NCBI RefSeq assembly: GCF_001425835.1
Contig: NZ_LMDP01000004.1
Location: 310,001-374,000, forward strand
Direction: 5' to 3'
Source of the DNA: Afipia sp. Root123D2
GTDB taxonomy: Bacteria; Pseudomonadota; Alphaproteobacteria; Rhizobiales; Xanthobacteraceae
DNA: 64,000 nucleotides
Shown here: piece after piece, positions 37,105-45,535 of the stretch
How the letters are laid out: each line of letters begins with the position of its first letter
How positions within the stretch are numbered: position 1 is the first letter of the stretch
The notes under the pieces: model-generated
Seen by the model: the letters and a program-made list of their open reading frames with translations, nothing else
What the model was told of the DNA's origin: nothing
The model's database searches: none
Made by a program: the position numbers and the translations under genes

Positions 37105-38721
37105 ATGGCCAAGGCGAAAAGCAAGACAACCAGCACGACCGCTGCGAAAGCGACCGCCGCGGCGACCACGACAACCAAATCGGCCGATACCGACAAAGCC
37201 ATCTTTATCGGGAAGGAAGGCGATCAAACAGCCTTCCTGACGCTTGCACTCGCGAACCGGCATGGGCTCGCGACCGGCGCCACCGGTACGGGAAAAACCG
37301 TATCCTTGCAGGTGATGGCCGAGGGGTTTGCCCGCGCCGGCGTTCCGGTTTTCGCAGCCGATATCAAGGGCGACCTTTCGGGTATCGCTGAAACGGGTGA
37401 GGCCAAGGATTTCATCCTCAGCCGCGCCAAGGCTATGGCGCTCGACTTCAAACCCGATCAGTTCTCGACGGTATTTTGGGATGTGTTCGGCGAACAGGGC
37501 CATCCGGTGCGCGCGACCGTCTCGGAAATGGGTCCGGTACTGCTGTCGCGCATGATGGATTTGAACGACGTGCAGGAAGGTGTGCTGAATATCGCCTTTC
37601 GCGTCGCCGACGAGCAGGGCCTGCTGTTGCTCGACATGAAGGATCTGCGCGGCATCCTGTCCTTTATCGCTGAACACGCCGATGAACTGACCACGCAGTA
37701 CGGCAACGTCTCCAAACAGACGGTCGGTACCATGCAGCGCCAGCTTCTGGTGCTCGAAAACCAGGGCGCCGACAAGTTTTTCGGCGAGCCGGCGCTGCAA
37801 TTGAAGGACTTCATGCGGACCGACGCCAACGGTCGCGGCATGGTCAATATCCTTGTCGCCGACAAGCTGATGCAGAGCCCGAAACTGTACGCGACCTTCC
37901 TGCTCTGGATGCTGTCCGAACTGTTCGAAGAACTTCCCGAGGTCGGCGATCCGCCGCAGCCCAAGCTGGTGTTCTTCTTCGATGAAGCGCACCTGCTGTT
38001 CAACGATGCGCCGAAGCCACTGATGGACAAGATCGAGCAAGTGGTGCGCCTGATCCGCTCAAAGGGCGTCGGAGTCTATTTCGTTACCCAGAATCCGATC
38101 GACGTGCCGGACAAGGTTCTCGCCCAGTTGGGCAACCGCATTCAGCACGCGCTGCGCGCCTTCACGCCACGCGACCAGAAGGCGGTGCAGGCTGCGGCGC
38201 AGACCTTCCGGCCCAATCCCAAGCTCGATACCGCGCAGGTCATCACCGAACTCGGCAAGGGCGAAGCGCTGGTCTCGTTCCTCGAAGGCAACGGCACACC
38301 GGCGATCGTCGAGCGCGTCATGATCCGCCCGCCGACCGGCCGGATCGGGCCGATTACGCCGGAGGAGCGCAAGGCGATCATGGCCGCAAGCCCGGTGAAG
38401 GGAAAATACGACACCACGATCGATTCCGAGTCCGCTTATGAGGTGCTGCAAAAGCGTGTGTCGGCAACGGCAGCGCCAGCTGAAGGCGGCGGTGTTCTGG
38501 GACAGGTTGGCTCCATTGTCGGCTCCATTTTTGGCACCAACACTCCGCGCGGGCGCCTCAGCACAGGGCAGGTGGTTGCGCGCAGCGTGACGCGCTCGGT
38601 CACCAACAAGGTCGCGGGAGATGTTGCGGCGAGTCTCGGCAAATCCGTCGCCGGTTCGCTCGGCGGCTCGATCGGCCGTTCGATCGTACGCAACGTTTTA
38701 GGCAGCCTGCTGCGACGCTAG
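37105..38721 (+). CDS. HerA-like (DUF853) ATPase
   Basis: A 538-residue P-loop ATPase of the HerA/DUF853 group. A low-complexity Lys/Thr/Ala tail (residues 1-30) is followed by Walker A GATGTGKT (58-65), [20 protein letters not shown], Walker [14 protein letters not shown] and [20 protein letters not shown] (sensor). The C-terminal 60 residues are Gly/Ser-rich ([18 protein letters not shown]), suggesting membrane or self-association. DUF853 proteins are relatives of DNA-pumping ATPases such as HerA and FtsK, but their role is unproven. ATG 37105 is chosen over 37012 because the added residues are not conserved. Confidence 0.88.
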   Translation: MAKAKSKTTSTTAAKATAAATTTTKSADTDKAIFIGKEGDQTAFLTLALANRHGLATGATGTGKTVSLQVMAEGFARAGVPVFAADIKGDLSGIAETGEAKDFILSRAKAMALDFKPDQFSTVFWDVFGEQGHPVRATVSEMGPVLLSRMMDLNDVQEGVLNIAFRVADEQGLLLLDMKDLRGILSFIAEHADELTTQYGNVSKQTVGTMQRQLLVLENQGADKFFGEPALQLKDFMRTDANGRGMVNILVADKLMQSPKLYATFLLWMLSELFEELPEVGDPPQPKLVFFFDEAHLLFNDAPKPLMDKIEQVVRLIRSKGVGVYFVTQNPIDVPDKVLAQLGNRIQHALRAFTPRDQKAVQAAAQTFRPNPKLDTAQVITELGKGEALVSFLEGNGTPAIVERVMIRPPTGRIGPITPEERKAIMAASPVKGKYDTTIDSESAYEVLQKRVSATAAPAEGGGVLGQVGSIVGSIFGTNTPRGRLSTGQVVARSVTRSVTNKVAGDVAASLGKSVAGSLGGSIGRSIVRNVLGSLLRR

Positions 38722-38750
38722 TCGCTTCAGGCATCCGGAGAAGAAACATC

Positions 38751-40160
38751 ATGACGATAACGAATGCGCTGCCGGCGGTTCTCGACCGCATCGATGCCGA
38801 TTTCGACAAGAGCCTCGAGCGGCTGTTCACCCTGCTGCGGATCAAGTCGATCTCGGCCGATCCGGCCTTCACCGGGGATTGCAGGAAGGCGGCCGATCAT
38901 CTGGCGGCGGACGTCGCCAGCATCGGTTTCGCGACTGAAGTGAGGCCCACGGCCGGACATCCGGCCATTGTCGGCAAGAGCAACGGCACCGGCCCGGGCA
39001 AGCGCGCACATGTGCTGTTCTATGGCCATTATGATGTGCAGCCGGTCGATCCGCTCGATCTCTGGCATCGTCCGCCGTTCGAGCCGGTGGTGACCGACCA
39101 TGCGGACGGCCGCAAGATCATCGTCGCGCGCGGCGCCGAGGACGACAAGGGTCAGCTCATGACCTTCGTCGAGGCTTGCCGCGCCTGGAAGAGCGTCACC
39201 GGCTCGCTGCCGCTCGATATCACCATCCTGATCGAGGGCGAGGAGGAGATCGGCTCGAAGAATTTCGGACCGTTCCTCGACGAGCACAAGAAAGACCTCG
39301 CCGCCGATTTCGCGCTGGTCTGTGATACCGGGATGTGGGACCCGAACACGCCGGCGATCACCACGTCGTTGCGCGGGCTCGTCTACGAAGAGGTGCGTAT
39401 CAAGGCAGCGAACCGCGATCTGCATTCCGGCATTTTCGGTGGCGGCGCGCAGAACCCGATCCGCGTGCTGACCCGCATCCTCGGCGGTATCCATGACGAC
39501 AATGGCCGCATCACCATTCCCGGCTTCTACGACGGCGTGAAGGATTTGCCGGCGGATATCCTTGCGCAGTGGAAGGCGCTCAATCTGTCGTCGGAGTCGT
39601 TCCTCAAGCCGATCGGTCTTTCGGTCCCGGCGGGCGAGAAGGATCGCCTGCTGATCGAGCAGGTGTCGTCGCGCCCGACCTGCGACATCAACGGGATCGT
39701 CGGCGGTTACACCGGCGAAGGATCGAAGACCGTCATTCCGGCAGAGGCTTCGGCAAAAGTGTCCTTCCGGCTGGTGGAAGGGCAGGAGCCTGCGAAAATC
39801 CGCAAGGCATTTCGCGATTACGTCACGTCGCGGGTGCCAGCGGACTGCAAGGTCGAATTCCTCGATCATGCCGGTGCGCCGGCGATCGCGCTCGATTGGG
39901 GCATGAAGCCGCTGGCGGCGGCGAAGCGGGCGCTGACCGATGAATGGGGCAAGGAGGCGCTGCTGATTGGATCGGGCGCGTCGATCCCGATCGTAGCCGA
40001 TTTCAAGAAGACGCTCGGCCTCGATACCGTGCTGATCGGCTTCGGCCTGGAAGACGACAACATCCATTCGCCCAACGAGAAGTACGACCTCAAGAGCTTC
40101 CACAAGGGCATCCGCTCATGGGCGCGAATTCTCGCGGCGCTGGCGGACGCGCCGCGCTGA
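38751..40160 (+). CDS. M20-family metallo-dipeptidase
   Basis: A 469-residue zinc peptidase of the M20 family (dipeptidase / carnosinase-like). Metal-site motifs are VLFYGHYDVQPVDPLDLW, ARGAEDDKGQLMTFVEA, LIEGEEEIGSKNFGPFL and DTGMWDPNTPAI; the dimerisation domain has ANRDLHSGIFGGGAQNP. A C-terminal LEDDNIHSPNEKYDLKSFHK carries the last metal His. It hydrolyses small peptides in the cytoplasm. It follows the HerA-like gene by 29 bases and ends at a strong terminator. Confidence 0.93.
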   Translation: MTITNALPAVLDRIDADFDKSLERLFTLLRIKSISADPAFTGDCRKAADHLAADVASIGFATEVRPTAGHPAIVGKSNGTGPGKRAHVLFYGHYDVQPVDPLDLWHRPPFEPVVTDHADGRKIIVARGAEDDKGQLMTFVEACRAWKSVTGSLPLDITILIEGEEEIGSKNFGPFLDEHKKDLAADFALVCDTGMWDPNTPAITTSLRGLVYEEVRIKAANRDLHSGIFGGGAQNPIRVLTRILGGIHDDNGRITIPGFYDGVKDLPADILAQWKALNLSSESFLKPIGLSVPAGEKDRLLIEQVSSRPTCDINGIVGGYTGEGSKTVIPAEASAKVSFRLVEGQEPAKIRKAFRDYVTSRVPADCKVEFLDHAGAPAIALDWGMKPLAAAKRALTDEWGKEALLIGSGASIPIVADFKKTLGLDTVLIGFGLEDDNIHSPNEKYDLKSFHKGIRSWARILAALADAPR

Positions 40161-40183
40161 GGTCTTAAGCGATCTCTTCTCCG

Positions 40184-40208
40184 GTCGTCCCCGCGAAAGC
40201 GGGGACCC
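40184..40208. repeat. REP-like palindrome, copy 1
   Basis: Stem GTCCCCGC (40187-40194), loop GAAA, stem GCGGGGAC (40199-40206). A near-identical copy in inverted orientation lies at 40276-40300, and related elements occur at 47036 and 61332. Confidence 0.75.
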
Positions 40209-40275
40209 ATACTCCCTGAGTTCTCGATTGGAGGGGAGAAACCTTCTCGCCATGACCACAAGGTTCGGTGGTGAT

Positions 40276-40300
40276 GGTTCCCCGCTTTCGCGGGGACGAC
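40276..40300. repeat. REP-like palindrome, copy 2 (inverted)
   Basis: Reverse-oriented copy of the palindrome at 40184-40208, with loop TTTC. The two form a 25-base inverted repeat separated by 67 bases, located between the dipeptidase stop and the terminator. Confidence 0.75.
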
Positions 40301-40345
40301 ATCGAATATGTGGCTTGGCGAGTCATGCCAGATCAGCCCAAACGT

Positions 40346-40377
40346 AAAAACGCCGCCCGGAATTGGGCGGCGTTTTT
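40346..40377. terminator. Bidirectional intrinsic terminator
   Basis: Perfect stem AAAAACGCCGCCC (40346-40358) with GGGCGGCGTTTTT (40365-40377) and loop GGAATT. A T-run follows the stem on both strands, so it can end the dipeptidase transcript (+) and the class II aldolase transcript (-). Confidence 0.92.
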
Positions 40378-40401
40378 ATTTGCCGTGTAGAGGTTGATGG
40401 A

Positions 40402-41181
40402 TCAATTCTTGTAGCTGGGATCGATCCTGTCAAGCTTGCGCAGAAGTGGCGGCCACACCAGCTTGGTCGAACGCAAGTCGGAGCGATCCGGATCGCTGAC
40501 CAGCTTTTCGTTCTTCTCGATCACCAGCTTCTTAACCGGGTAGGCGGTGGGCCCGAGCATCCGGGTGCGGACCTGCATCGTGCAGGCGCGCTCCAGATGA
40601 TACATCCGCTCGAAGGCGGAGGCGACCGAGCGGCCGACCGTCAGCGTGCCGTGATTGCGCAGCAGCAGATGGTTCTTGGTGCCGAGGTCTTTCTGGATGC
40701 GCGGGCGTTCGTCGTGATCGAGCGCGATCCCTTCATAGTCGTGGTAGGCAAGGTCGCCGGTGACGAGTTGCGCGGTCTGGTTCAGCGGCAGCAGGCCTTC
40801 CATGCAGCTCGCAACCGCGGTGCCGTCCGGCGTATGCAGATGCATCACGCAGCCGGCGTCCTCGCGCACTTCGTGAACCGCCGAATGAATGGTGAAGCCG
40901 GCGGGATTGATCTTGTAGGCGCTCTCGGTGAGCTGGTTGCCGTCGAGATCGACCTTGACCAGGCTCGATGCGGTAATTTCGTCGAACATCAGGCCGTACG
41001 GGTTGATCAGGAAGTGGTGCTCCGGCCCCGGAACCCGCGCCGAGATATGGGTGTCGACGAGATCGTCCCAGCCATACAGCGCAACGAGACGATAGGCTGC
41101 GGCGAGATTGACCCGCTGCGACCATTCCGCTTCGCTCATATGCGAGGGGACTTCCTTGAGGCGTGCTTCGGCTGGTGACAT
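40402..41181 (-). CDS. Class II aldolase/adducin family protein
   Basis: A 259-residue class II aldolase-fold protein. Metal-binding and fold motifs are YGWDDLVDTHISARVPG, HFLINPYGLMFDEITASSL, CVMHLHTPDGTAVASCM and LLLRNHGTLTVGRSVASAF. The fold covers fuculose- and ribulose-phosphate aldolases and many decarboxylase- or adducin-like proteins, so the substrate is open. The start at 41181 (MSPAEARLKEVPSH) has CGGAG nine bases upstream; the frame extends to 41271 but the added residues look random. A terminator follows. Confidence 0.88.
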   Translation of the reverse strand: MSPAEARLKEVPSHMSEAEWSQRVNLAAAYRLVALYGWDDLVDTHISARVPGPEHHFLINPYGLMFDEITASSLVKVDLDGNQLTESAYKINPAGFTIHSAVHEVREDAGCVMHLHTPDGTAVASCMEGLLPLNQTAQLVTGDLAYHDYEGIALDHDERPRIQKDLGTKNHLLLRNHGTLTVGRSVASAFERMYHLERACTMQVRTRMLGPTAYPVKKLVIEKNEKLVSDPDRSDLRSTKLVWPPLLRKLDRIDPSYKN

Positions 41182-41306
41182 CGGCGCTTGCTCCGGTGGC
41201 TCATTGTTGATTGCTGTGGAGCGTAAGCCCGGCATCGGGGCCCGGCAACAGCAGATGCGCCGCATCGCCATCGCGTGCGGTATGGCTGCCCGTCGAAACT
41301 GGCGGG

Positions 41307-42953
41307 TTACGGCGCGGGGATCGACAGCAGGCTGGCGATGCTCAATCCGCGGATATCGTAGACTCGCGCGAACACCACGCCATCGCGGATGATTTCCGCA
41401 TAGACCGGGGCGGACAGACCCTTGCAGTAGAACTCGCCGAGTGTGATCGCAAAGTCTGCCGCCTGACTATCCCAGCCGATGGTGAAGTCCGGGCCGAGTG
41501 CAACCTGCGCGGGGCGTTGCGGTCCGCACACCGCGACTTTCCATTTGCGATCCTGCGGTGGAACTTCCTGACGCTCGATCAATTCGGTGCGCAGGGCTTC
41601 CGAGGCCTGCTTGAGCGCAAGGCCCCAGTAATCGAGCATGAACGAGTATTCGGCCTTCCGCACGGTTCCGGCGGCTTCGTTGAAATACGTGTACTGATAC
41701 GGATGCAGCCGGATCATTTCCACGAACGGCAGCGTCAGTCCGAACACGAACAGCGATACGGCAAAACTCTGCGCGGCGCGGCCGCGAATCTGCAGGCGGT
41801 CGATGATCCACGAGAAGCCGATGCCCGCCATGACTGCCATGGGCGGAATGACAAAGATGAAATGGCGGATGCCATTGTAGAGAGCAGGGCGCTTCAACAT
41901 CGCGACCGCGAGCGGCAACAGCGCCGCCAGCGTGAGCATCGCAAGAACGGATTTTCGCCGCGGATCTTCGGTTGCACGAAACACCATCACGGCGGTGCCG
42001 CCCACGCCGACCGAGAGAAGGCCGATCAGGATTTCGGGCATTTGCAGCGCGAACAGCGTCGGCAGATACGACCACGGCATGTCGGGCACGGAAATGATCG
42101 CGCCGTCGAACAACTCTTTCCACGGCTTCTCGAAAAATTTCGAGAAGTAGGTGAGCGCATGGAGAGGATTGCCAGGCTCGATGATCGACCAGGGCCAGAT
42201 CAGCCCCATCACAAGATAGCCGAGCAGCAGGCCCGGCAGCATCACATATCCGGTGTGGCCAAGCCGGTGGACGGCTTCGCGCCAGCCGCGCGCGCGAATG
42301 TCGGCGTGCCAGATCGGGATGAATCCGATCACCGCGTAAACCAGTGCGAGGCCGCCGAGAATACGCGAACCGATCGAGAGACCCGCGCCGAGTCCGAGGA
42401 TCAATATCGTATGAGGCGAGGGAGATGGATATTCATCGGCAAGCCGCACCAAGCCGAGCATCAGGATCACCATCGCCACGGCGAACGGCGCGTCCTTGGG
42501 ATTCATGAACATGTGGCCGTAGAACGTCGGGCACAGCGCCAGCAGCAGAACCGTGGCGAGGCCGGCGAGCGGTCCGCCGACGCGGCGCGCAAGCCGCCAG
42601 CTTACGGCGAGGCCGATGACGCCGACGATCGCGCCGAGCAGGCGGCGGGTCTCGAACAGTTCGAGCGGAATGATTTTGTGCAGCAGGGCCGCGGCCATGT
42701 CGAAGCCGCCGCCGTACATATAGAGATTTGCGAACGACAGTGCGTCGGTGTCTCTGAAGCCGGACCCGAACATCTTCAGCAACAGGTCGGCATATTCCGC
42801 GTGAGTGTAATCGTCCCAGCCGAGACCGTAATCGCGGAAGGTGAGGCCGGCGATCAGCGCGACGACGGCGAGCGTCGCGTACGCGAGATTGTCGCAGGCC
42901 TGCTCGGTCGAACGCCGCGCAGGCGTTTCGAGGATGGAAGTCGTGGATGGCAT
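41307..42953 (-). CDS. GT-C (GT39/PMT-like) membrane glycosyltransferase
   Basis: A 548-residue protein with about 11-12 transmembrane helices. The first periplasmic loop contains FRDYGLGWDDYTHAEYADLL, the acidic pair typical of GT39/PMT-superfamily enzymes that use polyprenyl-phosphate sugars. Then come LCPTFYGHMFMNPKDAPFAV and LLPGL-type helices. A soluble C-terminal part (about 430-548) is not recognised. It probably glycosylates an envelope lipid or protein; acceptor and donor are unknown. Confidence 0.82.
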   Translation of the reverse strand: MPSTTSILETPARRSTEQACDNLAYATLAVVALIAGLTFRDYGLGWDDYTHAEYADLLLKMFGSGFRDTDALSFANLYMYGGGFDMAAALLHKIIPLELFETRRLLGAIVGVIGLAVSWRLARRVGGPLAGLATVLLLALCPTFYGHMFMNPKDAPFAVAMVILMLGLVRLADEYPSPSPHTILILGLGAGLSIGSRILGGLALVYAVIGFIPIWHADIRARGWREAVHRLGHTGYVMLPGLLLGYLVMGLIWPWSIIEPGNPLHALTYFSKFFEKPWKELFDGAIISVPDMPWSYLPTLFALQMPEILIGLLSVGVGGTAVMVFRATEDPRRKSVLAMLTLAALLPLAVAMLKRPALYNGIRHFIFVIPPMAVMAGIGFSWIIDRLQIRGRAAQSFAVSLFVFGLTLPFVEMIRLHPYQYTYFNEAAGTVRKAEYSFMLDYWGLALKQASEALRTELIERQEVPPQDRKWKVAVCGPQRPAQVALGPDFTIGWDSQAADFAITLGEFYCKGLSAPVYAEIIRDGVVFARVYDIRGLSIASLLSIPAP

Positions 42954-43304
42954 GATAGCTCGTGAGCCCGGCGCCCTCAGTGACCCCGCGTGTTCGCTTT
43001 AGGGCCGTTGTCCGCGGCGCCACGGTAGCGATAATTCTTGTCCAAGTAATTGGGAATTGTGGCTTATTTGATCTAACCGAGCGCAAAAGCAGGGGCGCGG
43101 TAAAGATTTATGCGCCGCGGCGGGAAGTAAATCGGCTCTCGCGCGTTATGTTCCCGAGGACGGCCCGGCTGTTAAGCATGTCCTTGATCTTTCGAGCAAA
43201 GGAGCCGGGCGGGCGCGAATTACACTTTTGTAATGCAGCTAATTTGACAGTATTATGGCTTGAATTCTGCCCCAATAAACCGGCGGCAGGCGTGGAGTTG
43301 GTGG
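42954..43304. other. Divergent intergenic region
   Basis: 351 bases between the GT-C gene (-) and the proline-rich membrane protein (+). TTGACA at 43244-43249 could be a -35 element for the plus-strand gene, but no good -10 is placed at 17 bases. I see no RNA gene or repeat here. Confidence 0.5.
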
Positions 43305-44270
43305 ATGGCGGGTTTGTTGATCATCGGGGCCCTGGTGTTTTGCGGCGGTGTTCTGACCGTGGTGTGGGGAGTCCCGATCAAGGACTTCAGTTTCGGCAAT
43401 ACACTGATCCTGGTCGGGGCCGTGGTGTCCTGTACGGGACTGCTTCTGATCGGGTTGTCGCTCATCATTCGCGAACTGAAAAACCTGTCGCGTGAGTTGG
43501 CGGAGCGGAGTCCGGCGGCCGTCGTGCGGGACGAGGCGAGCGTCCTCTCGCCGCGCAGCTCAAGTCTGGTGCCGTCGCTCGAACTGCCGAAGGTCGCGCG
43601 TCCGGTGCCGCCGCGTCCCGCGCCGAGCGGAGGATTTCTGTTTCCGCGCGACCAGCCGCACGGCGCGGATGTCGCTGGCGATGAGGAACGGCCAGCGTCG
43701 GCCGCGGCCAGCGCGGCTGAACGCGATGCGGATGAGGCCTCGTCGATTCCGCCGTGGCGCAGTCAGCCGTCCGAGCGCGCCCGCACCACATCGCCGCTGT
43801 CTCCCAAGCCGGCTGCTGAGGCTTCCGAACCCGCCGCCGATGCACCCGCCGAGCGGCCGCGCCGCAATTTCCTGTTCTCATCGCGCCGCCGTCCGGCGAC
43901 GTCCACCGAGCCGCCGCAGGATGCGACACTGGCTGCCGGCGAGTTGCCGGACCTCAATGCCGTGCGCGCGGCGACCGATCAGGCTGAACAGCCGGACCGG
44001 TTCGACACTGCCTGGCCGCAGGCCGAGCGGCCGCGACCGGACGCAGACCAGGGCAGCACCCCGCGCTCCAACGGCGCCGGCCGCTTCCAGCCGTTCCGCC
44101 GCAGCGAGGAGCCGTCGGCACCGTCGGTCACCGTGGTGAAATCCGGCGTCGTCGATGCGATGGCCTATTCGCTGTATTCGGACGGCTCGATCGAGGCGCA
44201 GATGCCGGAAGGCATGGTGCGGTTCGAGTCGATCGACGAACTGCGCGCACATCTCGGCCAGCGCGAGTAA
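43305..44270 (+). CDS. Two-helix membrane protein with proline-rich cytoplasmic region
   Basis: A 321-residue protein of unknown function. Two N-terminal transmembrane helices (GLLIIGALVFCGGVLTVVWG; TLILVGAVVSCTGLLLIGLS) are followed by a disordered Pro/Ala/Ser/Arg-rich stretch (about 75-265) and a compact C-terminal motif, VVKSGVVDAMAYSLYSDGSI followed by EAQMPEGMVRFESIDELRAH. The C-terminal motif is the only clearly structured part and resembles short domains at the ends of Bradyrhizobium envelope proteins. ATG 43305 has GGAG at 43294; a TTG at 43260 is an alternative. Confidence 0.72.
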   Translation: MAGLLIIGALVFCGGVLTVVWGVPIKDFSFGNTLILVGAVVSCTGLLLIGLSLIIRELKNLSRELAERSPAAVVRDEASVLSPRSSSLVPSLELPKVARPVPPRPAPSGGFLFPRDQPHGADVAGDEERPASAAASAAERDADEASSIPPWRSQPSERARTTSPLSPKPAAEASEPAADAPAERPRRNFLFSSRRRPATSTEPPQDATLAAGELPDLNAVRAATDQAEQPDRFDTAWPQAERPRPDADQGSTPRSNGAGRFQPFRRSEEPSAPSVTVVKSGVVDAMAYSLYSDGSIEAQMPEGMVRFESIDELRAHLGQRE

Positions 44271-44613
44271 CGCGCGGGCCACGAGGACAGGTCCAAGAGC
44301 AGCCCATGCCATGGGGCTATGACCGCTGCTGGTCCGCCGACGCCCGGCCAATCACCTTCTTTTCATCTGTTGCAGACTATTTCTGCGCCGCATGATGCGT
44401 TTTACTTGTCACGACAGCTCCGTTTCCTTCATAATCTGTGAATACTTGAGCGCGCACCGATCAAGGATGCGGGAAGTGCGGACGGCGCAACGGTTCATCG
44501 CCCGGCGGGCGAATGCCGGCCGATCCGGTGCCGCCGTTCATTCACGAGTGGTTTTGGACACGATTGATTTCAGGCGAACCTGATTTCGGACAACTGGCAG
44601 AAAGACGCTCCGC
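44271..44613. other. Intergenic region upstream of mucR
   Basis: 343 bases. A short ORF (44392-44583) has no recognisable features. MucR/Ros regulators usually repress their own promoters through AT-rich sites, and the AT-rich part around 44400-44460 is a candidate region; no specific operator can be called. Confidence 0.4.
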
Positions 44614-45030
44614 ATGAACGACACCGCGAGCAAGGGTTTCATCGAACTGACAGCGAGCATCGTGTCGGCCTATGTCAGCAACAATGCGACGGCGGCTTCG
44701 GAGATTCCGGCGCTGATCGCGCAGATCCACAGCGCGCTGCAGCGCGTCTCCACCGGCGGCACGGAAGCCGCACCCGAGCCGACCAAGCCTGCGGTGTCGG
44801 TGAAAAAATCGATGACACCGGATTATCTGGTCTGCCTCGAGGACGGCAAGCGCTTCAAATCGCTCAAGCGCCATCTGCGCAGCCAGTACAACATGTCTCC
44901 GGAGCAATACCGCGAGAAGTGGAATCTGCCGGCCGATTATCCGATGGTTGCGCCGAATTACGCGGTCGCGCGGTCGCAACTGGCGAAGAAGATGGGCCTC
45001 GGCCAGCAGCGCCGCCGCGCCAAGCGGTAA
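44614..45030 (+). CDS. mucR: Ros/MucR-family transcriptional regulator
   Basis: A 138-residue Ros/MucR regulator: helical N-terminus FIELTASIVSAYVSNN, an Ala/Pro linker, then the DNA-binding region DYLVCLEDGKRFKSLKRHLR and MSPEQYREKWNLPADYPMVA. In Agrobacterium Ros the zinc ligands are Cys-Cys-His-His. Here the second Cys is Asp (CLED) and the last His is Tyr (RHLRSQYN), so zinc binding may be lost or altered, as in some Mesorhizobium homologues. MucR proteins act as H-NS-like repressors of AT-rich DNA controlling exopolysaccharide, motility and cell-cycle genes. Confidence 0.92.
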   Translation: MNDTASKGFIELTASIVSAYVSNNATAASEIPALIAQIHSALQRVSTGGTEAAPEPTKPAVSVKKSMTPDYLVCLEDGKRFKSLKRHLRSQYNMSPEQYREKWNLPADYPMVAPNYAVARSQLAKKMGLGQQRRRAKR

Positions 45031-45071
45031 GTCGTTACATCCTCGCGAGTTTTGAGGTACGGAAAGTTTTT

Positions 45072-45089
45072 CGGGGATAGCTATCCCCG
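45072..45089. promoter_or_regulatory. Perfect 18-bp palindrome downstream of mucR
   Basis: CGGGGATAGCTATCCCCG is a perfect inverted repeat without a loop, 42 bases after the mucR stop and 89 bases before the DnaA-like gene. It has no T-run after it, so it looks more like a dimeric regulator operator than a terminator. Confidence 0.5.
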
Positions 45090-45113
45090 GTGACACGGCA
45101 GGCATTACGATGT

Positions 45114-45147
45114 AGGTATATATTCCTAATAGGTATACATTCCTAAT
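45114..45147. promoter_or_regulatory. Tandem 17-bp near-palindromic operator
   Basis: AGGTATATATTCCTAAT (45114-45130) is followed directly by AGGTATACATTCCTAAT (45131-45147), one mismatch. Each unit contains the near-palindrome TAGGTAtatATTCCTA. The array ends 13 bases before the preferred ATG at 45161 (and overlaps the alternative ATG 45146). Two adjacent half-turn-phased sites suggest cooperative repressor binding, possibly by the encoded HTH protein or by MucR, which prefers such AT-rich sequence. Confidence 0.6.
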
Positions 45148-45160
45148 GAGAGTGCCTGCG

Positions 45161-45535
45161 ATGTCCGAAACCAGCCTGTCCGCCGCCACCGGGTCCGTGG
45201 CCCGGCCTTCCGTCCGCAAATCCGATCCGAAAGCCGTATGCCGCCGCGTCGGCGTCTGCGTGATGCGCGACTTCGGTCTCGACGTTGGCTGCCTGCTCGC
45301 GCCGTCGCGCGGCTCGCCGCGCGTCTCGCTGGCGCGGCAGGTCGCGATGTATCTGTTCCATGTCGCATTTGCGATGAGTTTCGAGGCGATCGGCCGGGCG
45401 TTCGGCCGCGACCGCACCACGGTGGCTCATGCCTGCCGGGTGATCGAGGACCGCCGCGACGACATCTGGTTCGATTGCCGGATCGCGACGCTGGAGCGTG
45501 TCTGCGGCGCAGGCGACAAGGAGTGCGCCCGATGA
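45161..45535 (+). CDS. DnaA domain IV-like helix-turn-helix protein
   Basis: A 124-residue protein whose core, SLARQVAMYLFHVAFAMSFE followed by AIGRAFGRDRTTVAHACRVI, closely resembles DnaA domain IV (ARQ.AMYL...IG..FG.RDHTTV.HA). It has no AAA+ domain, so it is a stand-alone DnaA-box-type DNA-binding module. ATG 45161 has GAGAG at 45148-45152; ATG 45146 lacks a ribosome site and lies inside the tandem repeat. The gene overlaps the following DUF6456 gene (ATGA). The role may be replication-linked regulation, but this is unproven. Confidence 0.82.
   Translation: MSETSLSAATGSVARPSVRKSDPKAVCRRVGVCVMRDFGLDVGCLLAPSRGSPRVSLARQVAMYLFHVAFAMSFEAIGRAFGRDRTTVAHACRVIEDRRDDIWFDCRIATLERVCGAGDKECAR

Noticed and set aside
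36817-38040. Long minus-strand open frame (407 codons)
   Set aside because: It is antisense to the HerA-like ATPase gene, whose motifs are unmistakable, and its own translation has no domain.
41211-42965. 584-codon plus-strand open frame
   Set aside because: Antisense to the GT-C glycosyltransferase; Arg/His/Gln-rich translation without any domain.
45146-45160. Alternative ATG for the DnaA-like gene
   Set aside because: It lies inside the tandem repeat and has no ribosome site; ATG 45161 has GAGAG upstream.
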